The position numbers were made by a program, and so were the translations under genes. Of a DNA stretch of 64,000 bases, positions 1 to 9,155 are shown piece by piece (position 1 is the stretch's first letter; each line of letters opens with the position of its first letter). The stretch is from NCBI RefSeq assembly GCF_004794105.1, contig NZ_SRYR01000008.1, forward strand, positions 51,707 to 115,706, written 5' to 3'. Under the pieces are notes generated by a model. That model ran no database searches and had not been told where the DNA came from. It saw only the letters and a list, made by a program, of their open reading frames with translations. This DNA comes from Clostridium sartagoforme (GTDB lineage Bacteria > Bacillota > Clostridia > Clostridiales > Clostridiaceae).

Positions 1-38
1 AAAAATAATTAAAGCAGACAAATTGAATTGTCCGCTTT
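1..38 (-). terminator. intrinsic terminator of the ferritin-like gene
   Basis: An inverted repeat (AAAGCAGACAA / TTGTCCGCTTT, one mismatch) is followed, in the minus direction, by AATTATTTTT. It lies 50 bases after the stop of the ferritin-like gene. Confidence 0.7.
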
Positions 39-87
39 AATATTAGATTCGTATAACAATAAATGTGCCATAATATAATATTTTATA

Positions 88-597
88 CTAAAGATCGTTA
101 TATTTATCTGTATCATACTTCAATAATAGTTGTGTTAAGTGCTCAGCATGTTCCTTTTCATCATTAATTATTGAATATAATGTATATCTGACATCATTAT
201 ATGGAATTGTATTTATATGCTGTTCATATAGGATAACAGCTTCAAGCTCACCTTTTATATCTTCTCTTACATTGTTTAATATTATCTGCTTATCATAGTT
301 TGGTTTATATGTTTGCATAGGCAACTTAGGACCTAATTTATCACTAATATGATCTTGATACGCTTTATATTGCATTGGATCATATTTACGAAGCAAAGAA
401 AGAATCATACCATAATGTTTTTTTTCATCTCTCATAATACTTCTCCAAGCATCATTAATTTCTTCCATGTTCGAATTTGCAATATGGTCAGCATAACCGT
501 TTATCGCATCAATTTCAGCTATTAATATCTCCCTTAATTTATTTGTATCAAGTGATGCAATCCCCTGTGGTTGTCCATCCGGATTAGTGTAACTCAT
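88..597 (-). CDS. ferritin-like (rubrerythrin-superfamily) diiron protein
   Basis: 169 aa. Each half carries the same ferritin-like helix pair. The first has E28 in a segment EIDAINGYADHI, then E58 and H61 in DEKKH. The second has E117 in ELEAVILYEQHI, then E147 and H150 in DEKEH. Both pairs end in a similar L-LL-KYD stretch, so the protein is an internal duplication that would fold as a four-helix bundle with a diiron site made of the two E...ExxH sets. No rubredoxin domain or signal peptide is present, so a cytoplasmic iron or peroxide-related role is inferred; the exact substrate cannot be told. The start has AGGAGGT at 604-609. It is a single gene with its own terminator. Confidence 0.75.
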   Translation of the reverse strand: MSYTNPDGQPQGIASLDTNKLREILIAEIDAINGYADHIANSNMEEINDAWRSIMRDEKKHYGMILSLLRKYDPMQYKAYQDHISDKLGPKLPMQTYKPNYDKQIILNNVREDIKGELEAVILYEQHINTIPYNDVRYTLYSIINDEKEHAEHLTQLLLKYDTDKYNDL

Positions 598-731
598 TTT
601 ATACCTCCTATATTGGAACTGACTTAAATTTATATACTGTTTTATGATATATTATTCATCAGTATTTAATTATATTCATACAACATAGGATATGCTTATT
701 TCTCATTTTGCTTTGATAAAAATAATGTTTT

Positions 732-1544
732 TTATTCATTTCTTAAATCACTAAACCATTTTAACACATTTTGAATTTCTCTATCCCAGCATGTCCAATT
801 ATGCTCTCCACTTGAATGATTAGAATCTAAATCCATTCCAATAGCCTTCATTTTATCCTCAAATTCCAAATTACAATCATATAAAAAATCTTCTGTCCCA
901 CACCATGAATAAAGCCTAGGTCTTTCTTCAATTTTAATTTCTTTATTCTCTAATATAGAGCCTGCAAGATAAACTAAATCACTTTCAGATCCTCTTATAT
1001 TTTCAAGACTTCCATATATCCCCTCCCAAAAAGGCCTTTTACTTTTAAATCTTTCCATATTTGAATCACTTGCAATTTCTAATGGACCTGATAATGACGC
1101 AGCTGCCTTAAATCTTTCTGGCTTGGATAAAGCTAACTTAAAGGCTCCATGTCCCCCCATAGATGCTCCCACTACAAATGTATCTTCCTTTTTATCTGAT
1201 ATATTAGCAAAATGCTCCTTACAAAAACTAGGAAGTTCTTCTGAAATAAATGTCCAGTATTTAGGACCATAAGCAGTATCTCTATAGCCTCCTAATTGAG
1301 TTGTCGGCATAACTACTGCAAACCCATACTGTGATGCATACCTTTCTATGGAGGTTCTACGCATCCAAATACTTTCATCATTTCCTAAACCATGTAATAA
1401 ATATATTACTGGATATCCATCTTTATTATAATTATCATAATCCTTATCATCTATTTGCTCTGTTTTCATCTGAGGAATAAGAACATTTAAATTAGTATTA
1501 ATACCTAATGCATTTGAGAAATAATTTACTTCAAATAAAACCAT
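732..1544 (-). CDS. esterase D / tributyrin-esterase family alpha/beta hydrolase
   Basis: About 270 aa. The alpha/beta hydrolase features are an oxyanion-region HGLG (LLHGLGNDES), the nucleophile elbow GASMGGHGA, an acid in CGTEDFLYD and a catalytic histidine in GEHNWTCWD. This is the putative esterase family that includes EstA-type tributyrin esterases and S-formylglutathione hydrolase. A cytoplasmic carboxylesterase on small acyl esters is the likely role; the natural substrate is unknown. The longest frame starts at a TTG (1547), but AGGAGG sits 6 bases from the ATG at 1544 and only 3 from the TTG, so the ATG is chosen. No obvious partner gene is adjacent. Confidence 0.8.
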   Translation of the reverse strand: MVLFEVNYFSNALGINTNLNVLIPQMKTEQIDDKDYDNYNKDGYPVIYLLHGLGNDESIWMRRTSIERYASQYGFAVVMPTTQLGGYRDTAYGPKYWTFISEELPSFCKEHFANISDKKEDTFVVGASMGGHGAFKLALSKPERFKAAASLSGPLEIASDSNMERFKSKRPFWEGIYGSLENIRGSESDLVYLAGSILENKEIKIEERPRLYSWCGTEDFLYDCNLEFEDKMKAIGMDLDSNHSSGEHNWTCWDREIQNVLKWFSDLRNE

Positions 1545-1713
1545 CAATATCCTCCTTAAAATTATTACTATTATGTTATTATATACCTAAATATTCAAAA
1601 TATATAGATAATTTATATTAAATAATAATAACTTTAAATAACTCTAAAAATAATCCTTAACTATAATAACAACAATTATTAACTATGTTTGTATTTTCAA
1701 TTGGAATTGCTGA

Positions 1714-1767
1714 ATTAAAAGAAAAGCTGCATAAGATTGAGTTTAATAATTCAATCTATACAGCTTC
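1714..1767 (-). terminator. intrinsic terminator after the TetR-membrane protein pair
   Basis: Long inverted repeat with arms 1724-1740 and 1751-1766 (AAGCTG...AGATTGA pairs with TCAATCT...CAGCTT), followed on the minus strand by TTTTCTTTTAATT. It ends the two-gene unit 2615-1773. Confidence 0.75.
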
Positions 1768-1772
1768 TTAGT

Positions 1773-2027
1773 TTACTTAGATTCAATTCTTTTTAAATTA
1801 ATAATATTAGAAATCCCTGTAACTACACCAGCAATTATTGTACCTATGCCAAAGATTGCACCTTGTGCTAATCCATATATTCCACCTATAACTAAAACTC
1901 CACCTATACCTAACCCTGCAATAGAGCCAATCTTTGCAATTTTTTTAGATGGATATATTCCTTCTGCTGCTTTCTTTGAAATTTCCATATACTTTTTATT
2001 GTGCTCTTTCAAATTTATAGTTTTCAT
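1773..2027 (-). CDS. small glycine-rich membrane protein
   Basis: 84 aa, family not recognised. A charged N-terminus (about 30 residues, many Lys) is followed by two hydrophobic Gly/Ile-rich segments, roughly residues 33-54 and 57-75, ending in a basic tail KRIESK. The Gly spacing (GxGIGGVLVIGGIYG) suggests tightly packed helices. It starts 9 bases after the stop of the TetR gene and shares its terminator, so the two are almost surely co-transcribed and this protein is a likely regulated target. A role as a membrane-active effector is inference only. Confidence 0.65.
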   Translation of the reverse strand: MKTINLKEHNKKYMEISKKAAEGIYPSKKIAKIGSIAGLGIGGVLVIGGIYGLAQGAIFGIGTIIAGVVTGISNIINLKRIESK

Positions 2028-2036
2028 ATTACCCTC

Positions 2037-2615
2037 CTATTCAAAAATACTATCTATAAGATTATCAATCATAAAGTCAAATACATTTATCGGATCACAT
2101 AACATACTCTCCTTTTGAGTTATAGTAATTAACATTGCAGATAAAACAGAAATAGCTAAATCTTCTTCAATCTTTAGTTTAAGAAAAGGCTTATCTAACA
2201 TACCTTTTGCACCAATATAACTTTTATTAGATAGGTCATTTCTTTCTTCCTCACTTAATTTATTAAAGAAGCTTATAAAATCTACACTCTTTGTATCATA
2301 TATAAAACTACTATTGATATACTCACTAAAAATTTCCTTAAGGGCATCAGCTACGCCATTTTTATTAGGGCTCAGAGCAATTTTTTCTTCAACCACTTTA
2401 TATAAGTTTTCTTGAACTTCTTTTAATGTATTATAAAAAAGTTCTTCTTTAGTTTTAAAGAAAATATAGAAAGCTCCTTTAGAAATTCCAGCATTTTTAC
2501 ATAGTTCATCAACACTAGTTTTTTTATATCCGTACCTTTGCCAACTATATTTACATTCTTCTATTAGTTTATTAGTAATTATTTTCTTCTCATCATCAGT
2601 GAAACCCTTAGGCAT
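2037..2615 (-). CDS. TetR/AcrR-family transcriptional regulator
   Basis: 192 aa. The N-terminal TetR DNA-binding domain (about residues 10-57) has the typical helix-turn-helix sequence TSVDELCKNAGISKGAFYIF followed by KEELF. The C-terminal ligand-binding part is helical and not assignable to a ligand. The ribosome site GAGGTG lies just before the ATG. It is the first gene of a two-gene unit with the small membrane protein at 1773-2027; autoregulation and control of that protein are the usual arrangement, but no operator was identified. Confidence 0.85.
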   Translation of the reverse strand: MPKGFTDDEKKIITNKLIEECKYSWQRYGYKKTSVDELCKNAGISKGAFYIFFKTKEELFYNTLKEVQENLYKVVEEKIALSPNKNGVADALKEIFSEYINSSFIYDTKSVDFISFFNKLSEEERNDLSNKSYIGAKGMLDKPFLKLKIEEDLAISVLSAMLITITQKESMLCDPINVFDFMIDNLIDSIFE

Positions 2616-2833
2616 ATTATCACCTCTTTCAAATATATATGACTAAAAATATTTTTATAGTTATATATATTATATACTTATTCACAGACTGGATCAATTG
2701 TGATTTATATTTATATTTTTTATAAAGAAAATCATAGCTTCCAGTACATTATAAATACATTTTTAAGAATTAATCTGAGGAAGGTCAAGGTCTTAAATAA
2801 AGCTATCTAAAAGTAACATTCTTTATAATATTT

Positions 2834-3229
2834 CTAACCTATGCTTACATACTGCTTATCTTCTATTAAAACATGCTGAACTAACCATTCTGTGAGAAAC
2901 TTCATTAACTCAAGTAAATGACTTTGTTTATCTTCATCAATAATATTATAATCTATTGAGTCAATTTTATTTATCAATTCTTCATGTTTTAACTTATGTT
3001 CAAAAAATTTCTTATATCTAATAGACACCATATATTCTTCTTCAGCTTCAAAGTGATATTTAGTGTAACTTTTTAATTCTTCTATGGCTGTTATAATTTG
3101 ATCGTATTTATCAATGATAAACTCATTATTATATAGCTCATAAATTCTATTAAATAATCTAAATAACTCTTTATGCTGCTTGTCTATTAATTCTATCCCA
3201 GTCTTATACTTGTCGATCCATTCAATCAT
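2834..3229 (-). CDS. bacteriohemerythrin
   Basis: 131 aa, the usual single-domain length. It opens with the family signature W-x-D-x-Y-x-T-G-I (IEWIDKYKTGIELID) followed by DKQHKELF, then HFEAEEEYM, FEHKLKHEEL and WLVQHVLIEDK. These give the five His, one Glu and one Asp of the non-heme diiron O2-binding site. It is cytoplasmic, with no signal peptide. In clostridia such proteins bind oxygen, plausibly for sensing or delivery to O2-consuming enzymes. The start has AAAGGGGA 7-8 bases upstream. It stands alone. Confidence 0.9.
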   Translation of the reverse strand: MIEWIDKYKTGIELIDKQHKELFRLFNRIYELYNNEFIIDKYDQIITAIEELKSYTKYHFEAEEEYMVSIRYKKFFEHKLKHEELINKIDSIDYNIIDEDKQSHLLELMKFLTEWLVQHVLIEDKQYVSIG

Positions 3230-3610
3230 ATTTACAAATCCCCTTTTAGAATGATAAATAGCCTAACTTTTGAAATTTTTCTTTTTATCATTATTATTAT
3301 CTAACTAAATTTGTACTTTAAATGGCTGATTTAAAATAATCTATTCTATATTCCCCAATATCATTTTGACTATCTCTCCCCTTAATGTTCCTCAGAAATA
3401 ATTACAAAATAATTATAATATAGTCACATTATAAACTTCAATAAAATACTTGTAAAATTGTGTTAAATTTTGTCGTTAATTCACTTTGCAACTCATTTCA
3501 AAATGAAAATTTAACCCTTTACTAATATACTTATATATGTAATTTAATATATTATATTATGTTGTACTGTGTTAGATTGTAACTCTTATTAAAGTTATTT
3601 AGCATTTTTT
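3230..3610. other. intergenic, no gene seen
   Basis: About 380 AT-rich bases between the hemerythrin start and the rlmD terminator. No credible open frame or RNA was recognised. Part of it must be the hemerythrin promoter and leader. Confidence 0.5.
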
Positions 3611-3655
3611 AAGCAAAAATAACCAGTCAAGAATAACCTTTCATTCTCAACTGGT
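3611..3655 (-). terminator. intrinsic terminator of the rlmD transcript
   Basis: Hairpin ACCAGTTGAGAAT / ATTCTTGACTGGT (arms 3622-3634 and 3643-3655, two imperfect pairs) followed on the minus strand by TTATTTTTGC. It lies after the tandem repeats, so these belong to the rlmD 3' untranslated region. Confidence 0.7.
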
Positions 3656-3717
3656 AATATCTTTAATACTTATTTAATTCTAACTTAATTTATCTTATTG
3701 ATTCTTATTAACAATTT

Positions 3718-4080
3718 CAGCAGGGGATTGCTTCCAATCAGACTTCACAAGTTTGTCTTCTTGGTCAATCTTTGCATGGAACGTACTAATTACTTTTCTT
3801 CGTCGCTCTGCTCCTTGATAAGTAAAGTTACGTTCTCAGCAGTAGGTTCCATTCCAATCATACTTCGCTCAGCTTGTATTCTTGGTGAACCCTTGCATGG
3901 AACGTACTAATTACTTTTCTTCGTCGCTCTGCTCCTTGATAAGTAAAGTTACGTTCTCAGCAGTAGGTTCCATTCCAATCATACTTCGCTCAGCTTGTAT
4001 TCTTGGTGAACCCTTGCATGGAACGTACTAATTACTTTTCTTCGTCGCTCTGCTCCTTGATAAGTAAAGTTACGTTCTCA
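3718..4080 (-). repeat. 121-bp tandem repeat made from the 3' end of rlmD
   Basis: Three identical 56-base blocks (3783-3838, 3904-3959, 4025-4080) alternate with 65-base spacers. Spacers 3839-3903 and 3960-4024 are identical, and 3718-3782 is a diverged copy. The 56-base block is the last 15 codons of rlmD ([15 protein letters not shown]) plus its stop. On the minus strand each spacer is open in frame with the following block, giving a 38-codon frame with a stop in every unit. Each spacer can also fold through GTTCCAT/ATGGAAC ends. Confidence 0.9.
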
Positions 4081-5423
4081 ATATGACTTGTCATTGGGAA
4101 CATGTCTACTGGCTGAACTTCTTCTGTTTTATATCCTTGTTCTTCTAGTATCTTTAAATCTCTTGCTAAGGTACTTGGATCACAGGATACGTACACTACT
4201 TTCTCAGGCTTTGCTTTTCCTATAGCTTCTAGTAGTTTTATATCACAGCCCTTTCTTGGTGGATCTACTACTATAACTTCTGGTACAATTCCTTTTTCAA
4301 TTAATTCTGGTATTACTTCTTCTGATTTTCCTACAAAGAATTCTGCATTTTCTATATTATTTATCCTTGCATTTTCCCTTGCATTGATTATTGCTGGTTC
4401 TATTATTTCTACCCCATATACCTTCTTTGCTTTTTGAGATAGGAATAATGTTATAGTTCCAGTTCCACAGTAAGCATCAAATACTGTTTCCTCTCCTGTT
4501 AATCCTGCATATTCTAAAGCCTTTGAATAAAGCTTTTCTGTTTGTACAGGATTTACTTGGAAGAATGATAATGGTGAAATATTAAACTTAAAGTGATCTA
4601 TGTAATCTGTTATTGTATCTTCTCCCCATAGAGTTATACATTCTTGACCTAATATTACATTAGTATTTTCTTTATTTACATTTAAAACTATACTCTTTAT
4701 TCCATCTATCTTTTCTACTATTTCATTTATAAATTCATTTATGTATGGAACCTTATCTTTAGTAGCTACTAAAACTACCATTACTTCATTTGTTGTGAAG
4801 CCTTTTCTAATCATTATATGTCTTATTAAACCTTTTTTACTAAAAACTCCATCAACACTTGCTGGCTGAATATTATATTTCAACATCCATTGTCTTGCTA
4901 AATTAGTAACTCTATCTGCCACCTTATCTTGTATTAAACAAGTATCTAAATCTATTATGTTATGACTTCTTGAGGCATAGAATCCTATATTAAGTTTTCC
5001 CTTTACCATTCCTACTGGCAATTGAACTTTATTTCTATATCTTTCTGGATTATCCATTCCAATTGGATATTTAACTAACTCTTCAGATAATCCACCTATT
5101 TTAGTTATACAATCTTTAACTCTTTCAAACTTATAATCTAATTGCTTTTTATAACTCATATGCTGAACTGTACATCCACCACATCTTTTATAAATACCAC
5201 ATTTAGGCTCAACTCTTTCTGAAGAAGGTTCTATTACTTCTAGTAACTTTCCATAGGCATAATTTTTCTTTACTTTTACTATTAATACCTTAACCTTTTC
5301 TCCTAAAATTGCTCCTTCTATAAATATAGGATAGCCTTCTATTTTAGCTATTCCTTCACCTTCGTAACCAATGCTTATAATATCTAATATATATTCTTTA
5401 TTCTTTTCAACCAAATTACTCAC
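4032..5423 (-). CDS. rlmD: 23S rRNA (uracil-5-)-methyltransferase, RlmD/RlmCD (RumA) type
   Basis: 463 aa. An N-terminal TRAM RNA-binding domain (about 1-68) is followed by the 4Fe-4S cysteines in [10 protein letters not shown] (about 75-84) plus a later Cys. The SAM-binding methyltransferase domain has [23 protein letters not shown] and the catalytic [12 protein letters not shown]. It would make m5U in 23S rRNA using SAM; in Bacillus the homologue handles both U747 and U1939, so RlmCD is equally possible. The last 15 codons form part of a 121-bp tandem repeat continuing downstream, and the tail EQSDEEK is longer than usual. It is a single gene with GAGGTGAG before the ATG. Confidence 0.9.
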   Translation of the reverse strand: MSNLVEKNKEYILDIISIGYEGEGIAKIEGYPIFIEGAILGEKVKVLIVKVKKNYAYGKLLEVIEPSSERVEPKCGIYKRCGGCTVQHMSYKKQLDYKFERVKDCITKIGGLSEELVKYPIGMDNPERYRNKVQLPVGMVKGKLNIGFYASRSHNIIDLDTCLIQDKVADRVTNLARQWMLKYNIQPASVDGVFSKKGLIRHIMIRKGFTTNEVMVVLVATKDKVPYINEFINEIVEKIDGIKSIVLNVNKENTNVILGQECITLWGEDTITDYIDHFKFNISPLSFFQVNPVQTEKLYSKALEYAGLTGEETVFDAYCGTGTITLFLSQKAKKVYGVEIIEPAIINARENARINNIENAEFFVGKSEEVIPELIEKGIVPEVIVVDPPRKGCDIKLLEAIGKAKPEKVVYVSCDPSTLARDLKILEEQGYKTEEVQPVDMFPMTSHIENVTLLIKEQSDEEK

Positions 5424-5660
5424 CTCGTAAACTTTGTAAATTTGTTTATTCCTAGAGTTTCATCTTATAATAGCACAAAAAATTATAATTTTCTATTATC
5501 TATATTTCAATTAGTAATCCATAACCACATTCTTATAATATTGTAAGCTTGAACTTTTTTGTAGTAAATTATCTAAATTCAAAGCATATAGTTTTTATTT
5601 TTATATAAGTTGCTTGGATAATTTCCTAACTCAAATATTCTAAACATAGTCTATCTAATA
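5424..5660. other. rlmD leader, no gene seen
   Basis: About 240 AT-rich bases between rlmD and the orphan terminator at 5661-5697. It presumably holds the rlmD promoter, but no convincing -35/-10 pair was found. Confidence 0.4.
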
Positions 5661-5697
5661 AAAAAATATAAAAAAAATGGCATCTTTTCAGATGCCC
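5661..5697 (-). terminator. orphan intrinsic terminator
   Basis: GGGCATCTGAAAAGATGCC hairpin followed on the minus strand by a long T-rich tract (ATTTTTTTTATATTTTTTT). No protein gene lies upstream on that strand before the pyk terminator at 6056, so it ends a non-coding or leader transcript. Confidence 0.75.
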
Positions 5698-5757
5698 AAG
5701 TTCAGAATTTTGTTGCCACTTAATTCCATATTAATATTATTATAATATTCATATCAT

Positions 5758-5786
5758 AATATACATTATAACTTAACTTTTATCAA
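5758..5786 (-). promoter_or_regulatory. possible sigma-A promoter for a short RNA ending at 5665
   Basis: Minus-strand TTGATA (5781-5786), 17-base spacer, TATATT (5758-5763). A start near 5751 would give a transcript of about 85-90 bases ending at the terminator at 5661-5697. Promoters of this quality arise often in such AT-rich DNA. Confidence 0.3.
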
Positions 5787-6055
5787 TATAAATATGAACA
5801 TTTTGTTAATTATCCATATTAATATAAATTTTATACTTTATTTATACTAATATTTAACCATAAGTCGCCTATATAGTTTTTAAATGATAATAATAATCAA
5901 TTAAATAATAATTTTTGAAATTTATTAAAAGTAAACGATAAATTATTCTTTATTTCCAATGTAATAATCTAGTTATATTCTAATTTATTAATGAGAAACT
6001 CAGACCCTTAATATAAAAATATTAATTCACAAGATTAATTGTTAACTGTTAATTG

Positions 6056-6082
6056 AAAAAAGGTTGCCTTTCGGCAACCTTT
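6056..6082 (-). terminator. pyk terminator
   Basis: GGTTGCCGAAAGGCAACC hairpin flanked by A and T runs; it follows the pyk stop within 10 bases and ends the pfkA-pyk transcript. Confidence 0.85.
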
Positions 6083-6089
6083 TTATATA

Positions 6090-7508
6090 TTATTCTACAA
6101 CACTTACTCTTAATAGGTTTGTAGCTCCAATCTTATCTACTGGAACTCCTGCTGCGATTACAACAGTATCACCCTTCTTAACAAATCCATTTGTTTCTGC
6201 AACCTTAACTGATTCTTCCATCATATGGTCAGTTGATTGCATTTGTCCAGATACTACTGGATAAACACCAAAGAATAAAGCTAATTTCTTAGCAACTTTT
6301 TCATCTGGAGTTACTGCAACTATTGGACAGTCTGGTCTACATTGAGATAGTCTTCCAGCTGTTGCTCCACTTTGAGTTGAAGATATAATAGCTGAAGCTT
6401 GTAATTCAAATGCAGCGTTTGCAGCAGCTCTTGAAATAACTCCTGCTATTGCAGGTATGTGGCTCTTAGCCTTTGAAGTAGCTATTTCATAGTGTAATTG
6501 GTTTTCTGCTTCTACAGCTATCTTAGCCATAGTTTGAACAGCTTCTACTGGCCAATCTCCGTTAGCTGATTCTCCTGATAACATTATAGCATCTGTTCCA
6601 TCATAGATAGCATTAGCTACGTCTGATACTTCTGCTCTTGTTGGTCTTGGGTTTCTGATCATAGAGTCTAACATTTGTGTAGCTGTTATAACTGGCTTTC
6701 CAGCTTCGTTACATTTTCCTATTATCATCTTTTGAACAGCTGGTAGTTTTTCCATAGGAATTTCAACTCCTAGGTCTCCTCTAGCTACCATTATACCATC
6801 AGAAGCTTCAATTATAGCATCTATATTATCAACACCTTCTTGGTTCTCTATCTTAGAGAATATTTGAATGTGCTCTCCACCATTTTCTACTAATACTTTT
6901 CTTATAGCTTCAACGTCTGCAGCTTTTCTTATGAATGATGCAGCAACTAAGTTAACTCCGATTTCACAACCGAATTTTAAGTCAGCTATATCTTTTTCTG
7001 TTAATGCTGGTAATTTTATTGATACTCCTGGAACGTTAACTCCTTTGTGAGTTCCAACAAATCCAGTGTTCATAACTTTACAGTTGATTTTCTTTCCATC
7101 AATAGATTCTACTTTTAATCCAACTAAACCGTCATCTATTAATATAGTATCTCCTGCTTTAACATCGTTTGCTAAACCTTCATAAGTAACTGTACACTTA
7201 GTAGTGTCTCCGATTACTTCTTCTCCAGCATATATTACAAAGTTATCACCAGTTTTTAGTTCAACTTTCTTTGGCTCAAACTTACCTGTTCTTATTTCTG
7301 GTCCTTTAGTATCAAGCATTATAGCTATTTCTTTATTATGTTTCTTTGCTAATTCTTTTACTAAATTAATTCTTCCTGCATGCTCAGCATGATCTCCATG
7401 TGAAAAGTTATGTCTTGACGCATTCATTCCTGCTTCTATTATCTTAGATAATACTTCTGGACTTTCACTAGCTGGTCCTATAGTACAGATCATCTTAGTT
7501 TTTCTCAT
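6090..7508 (-). CDS. pyk: pyruvate kinase
   Basis: 472 aa, the standard length of the short form without the extra C-terminal PEP-utiliser domain found in Bacillus. It begins MRKTKMICTIGPASE, then NFSHGDH, the K-containing IFSKIENQEGVDNID active-site segment and MVARGDLGVEIP. It has TATQMLDSM, the pyruvate kinase signature around the catalytic threonine, and ends with the alpha/beta C-terminal domain. It converts PEP and ADP to pyruvate and ATP in glycolysis. It is the second gene after pfkA (105-base gap, no terminator between), so the two committed glycolytic steps are co-expressed. The motif NASRHNFSHG has His where Phe is more usual. Confidence 0.97.
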   Translation of the reverse strand: MRKTKMICTIGPASESPEVLSKIIEAGMNASRHNFSHGDHAEHAGRINLVKELAKKHNKEIAIMLDTKGPEIRTGKFEPKKVELKTGDNFVIYAGEEVIGDTTKCTVTYEGLANDVKAGDTILIDDGLVGLKVESIDGKKINCKVMNTGFVGTHKGVNVPGVSIKLPALTEKDIADLKFGCEIGVNLVAASFIRKAADVEAIRKVLVENGGEHIQIFSKIENQEGVDNIDAIIEASDGIMVARGDLGVEIPMEKLPAVQKMIIGKCNEAGKPVITATQMLDSMIRNPRPTRAEVSDVANAIYDGTDAIMLSGESANGDWPVEAVQTMAKIAVEAENQLHYEIATSKAKSHIPAIAGVISRAAANAAFELQASAIISSTQSGATAGRLSQCRPDCPIVAVTPDEKVAKKLALFFGVYPVVSGQMQSTDHMMEESVKVAETNGFVKKGDTVVIAAGVPVDKIGATNLLRVSVVE

Positions 7509-7613
7509 GTAATTAACACTCCTTCAATTCTATATATAATATTTTCAGCTTACTTAAAAGCTTAATTTATTAGGTAATAAGAGTAATTAATTTTACTCTC
7601 CAATATAAATTAA

Positions 7614-8573
7614 TTATGATGAAATTTCATTTGCCATTTCAAATAACTTATCATCAAATTTTCTATCTAAAGCTAAAGCTTCATCTATATCATCATCGAT
7701 TATTTCGTTATTTCTAATTCCAATAACTCTTGAAGTTTTTCCTTCTAATAATACTTCAACAGCTTTTGAACCCATTCTTGATGCTAAAACTCTGTCATTT
7801 GCAGTTGGGCTACCACCTCTTTGAATATGTCCTAATACGGTTGCTCTAGTTTCAATTCCAGTAACACTTTCAACATATTCAGCTAATTCTTGAGCTCCAC
7901 CTACACCTTCTGCTAATAGCACTAGGTTGTGAATCTTACCTTTTTGTTTTCCTTCTAATATTACCTTACATAATTCTTCTTTAGAGTATCCCTTTTCTGG
8001 AGTAATTATATATTCAGCTCCACCTGCAATACCTGCATATAAAGCTAAATCTCCACAATCTCTTCCCATAACTTCAATTATAGAAACTCTTTCATGAGAA
8101 GTTGATGTATCTCTAACCTTATCAATAGCGTCAATTACTGTGTTTAATGCAGTATCGAATCCAATTGTATAATCAGTATAAGTTAAGTCATTATCGATAG
8201 TTCCTGGTAATCCTACAGTTTTAACTCCAAGCTTTGATAGTAACTTAGCTCCTGTAAATGATCCATCTCCACCAATAACTACTAATGCATCTACTCCGTA
8301 AGCTTTTAATATCTTTGTAGCTTTAATTCTTACTTCTTCTTTTTTAAATTCAGTACATCTAGCAGTTCTTAAAATAGTACCACCTCTATGGATAATATCT
8401 GATACTGATGATCTATCCATACTAAATAATTCACCGTTAATTAAACCACTATAACCTCTTTGAACTCCTACTACTTCAAGTCCATGATGTAAAGCAGTTC
8501 TTACGACAGCTCTTATCGCTGCATTCATTCCTGGAGCATCTCCACCACTAGTTAAAATAGCTATTTTTTTCAT
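7614..8573 (-). CDS. pfkA: ATP-dependent 6-phosphofructokinase
   Basis: 319 aa, the standard bacterial PfkA length. It shows the ATP-binding TSGGDAPGMNAAIRA at the N-terminus, GGDGS, the catalytic GTIDNDL (Asp in PGTIDND), MGRDCGDLA and the substrate-binding region GHIQRGGSPTA. It phosphorylates fructose 6-phosphate to the 1,6-bisphosphate. It is the first gene of pfkA-pyk. A perfect-armed palindrome (8596-8614) lies between the likely promoter (8708-8736) and the ribosome site AAGGAGG, suggesting transcriptional or structural control. Confidence 0.97.
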   Translation of the reverse strand: MKKIAILTSGGDAPGMNAAIRAVVRTALHHGLEVVGVQRGYSGLINGELFSMDRSSVSDIIHRGGTILRTARCTEFKKEEVRIKATKILKAYGVDALVVIGGDGSFTGAKLLSKLGVKTVGLPGTIDNDLTYTDYTIGFDTALNTVIDAIDKVRDTSTSHERVSIIEVMGRDCGDLALYAGIAGGAEYIITPEKGYSKEELCKVILEGKQKGKIHNLVLLAEGVGGAQELAEYVESVTGIETRATVLGHIQRGGSPTANDRVLASRMGSKAVEVLLEGKTSRVIGIRNNEIIDDDIDEALALDRKFDDKLFEMANEISS

Positions 8574-8595
8574 GTTGTTTCCTCCTTAACACCAC

Positions 8596-8614
8596 TGGGA
8601 CAAAGGTTGTCCCA
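8596..8614. promoter_or_regulatory. palindromic operator-like site in the pfkA leader
   Basis: TGGGACAAAGGTTGTCCCA: 8-base perfect arms around a 3-base centre, 23 bases upstream of the pfkA ATG. In both orientations it reads GGGAC-N6-TGTC, the half-site arrangement described for the CggR glycolytic repressor. Identity of the binding protein is inference, and a leader hairpin is the alternative. Confidence 0.5.
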
Positions 8615-8707
8615 CTTTATGTGGAATTATCCATTTTTTATTTACTATAATAAATTTAAATTATTTACCTTAATCATTATTCTTTACTAAATTCAATCAC
8701 TTTATTT

Positions 8708-8736
8708 ATTTTACTTGCAACTCTAACTTTATGCAA
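8708..8736 (-). promoter_or_regulatory. likely sigma-A promoter of pfkA-pyk
   Basis: Minus-strand TTGCAT (8731-8736), 17-base spacer, TAAAAT (8708-8713). It gives a leader of about 125 bases containing the palindrome at 8596-8614. Confidence 0.45.
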
Positions 8737-9155
8737 CTAAAATAAGTGCAATATTACGATTTTTATCGACTTTTTATTCACTCTATTTTATATTATAACC
8801 TAATTAAATAATAATTATAGATTAAAATAAAAAATTTTCTTATTTTACTTTTGTAAATTATTTCATTTACATCTTTATCAATTAAAATAGCCTTTTTATG
8901 TAAATAATCAAATCTTATAATTCAAATTTTCTCTTTGAATTATAACCTCTGATTTTTAAACATAATTTCTAATATGAAACCATTAGCTAAACCTTATTAT
9001 TTTATATAATCTATAGAATATATACTAATATTACGCTTTCAATTTTTTTTTACTTGTAGGCTTCAAAAGCAAAATCTATTTTCAGTAATTTTAATTAAAC
9101 CACTTTCCTACTTATAAATGTAAATTGATATACGGATTATAATGTTAATTGATAT
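8737..9155. other. intergenic, no gene seen
   Basis: About 420 very AT-rich bases between dnaE and the pfkA promoter. No open frame with a ribosome site and no recognisable RNA. Confidence 0.5.

Noticed and set aside
3698..3910. 70-codon plus-strand frame in the 121-bp repeat
   Set aside because: It is the reverse of the duplicated rlmD tail, with no ribosome site; the minus-strand reading explains the sequence.
3718..4080. CRISPR-like alternation of repeats and spacers
   Set aside because: Repeats (56 bases) are coding sequence and the spacers are identical or related to each other, which is a tandem duplication and not an array.
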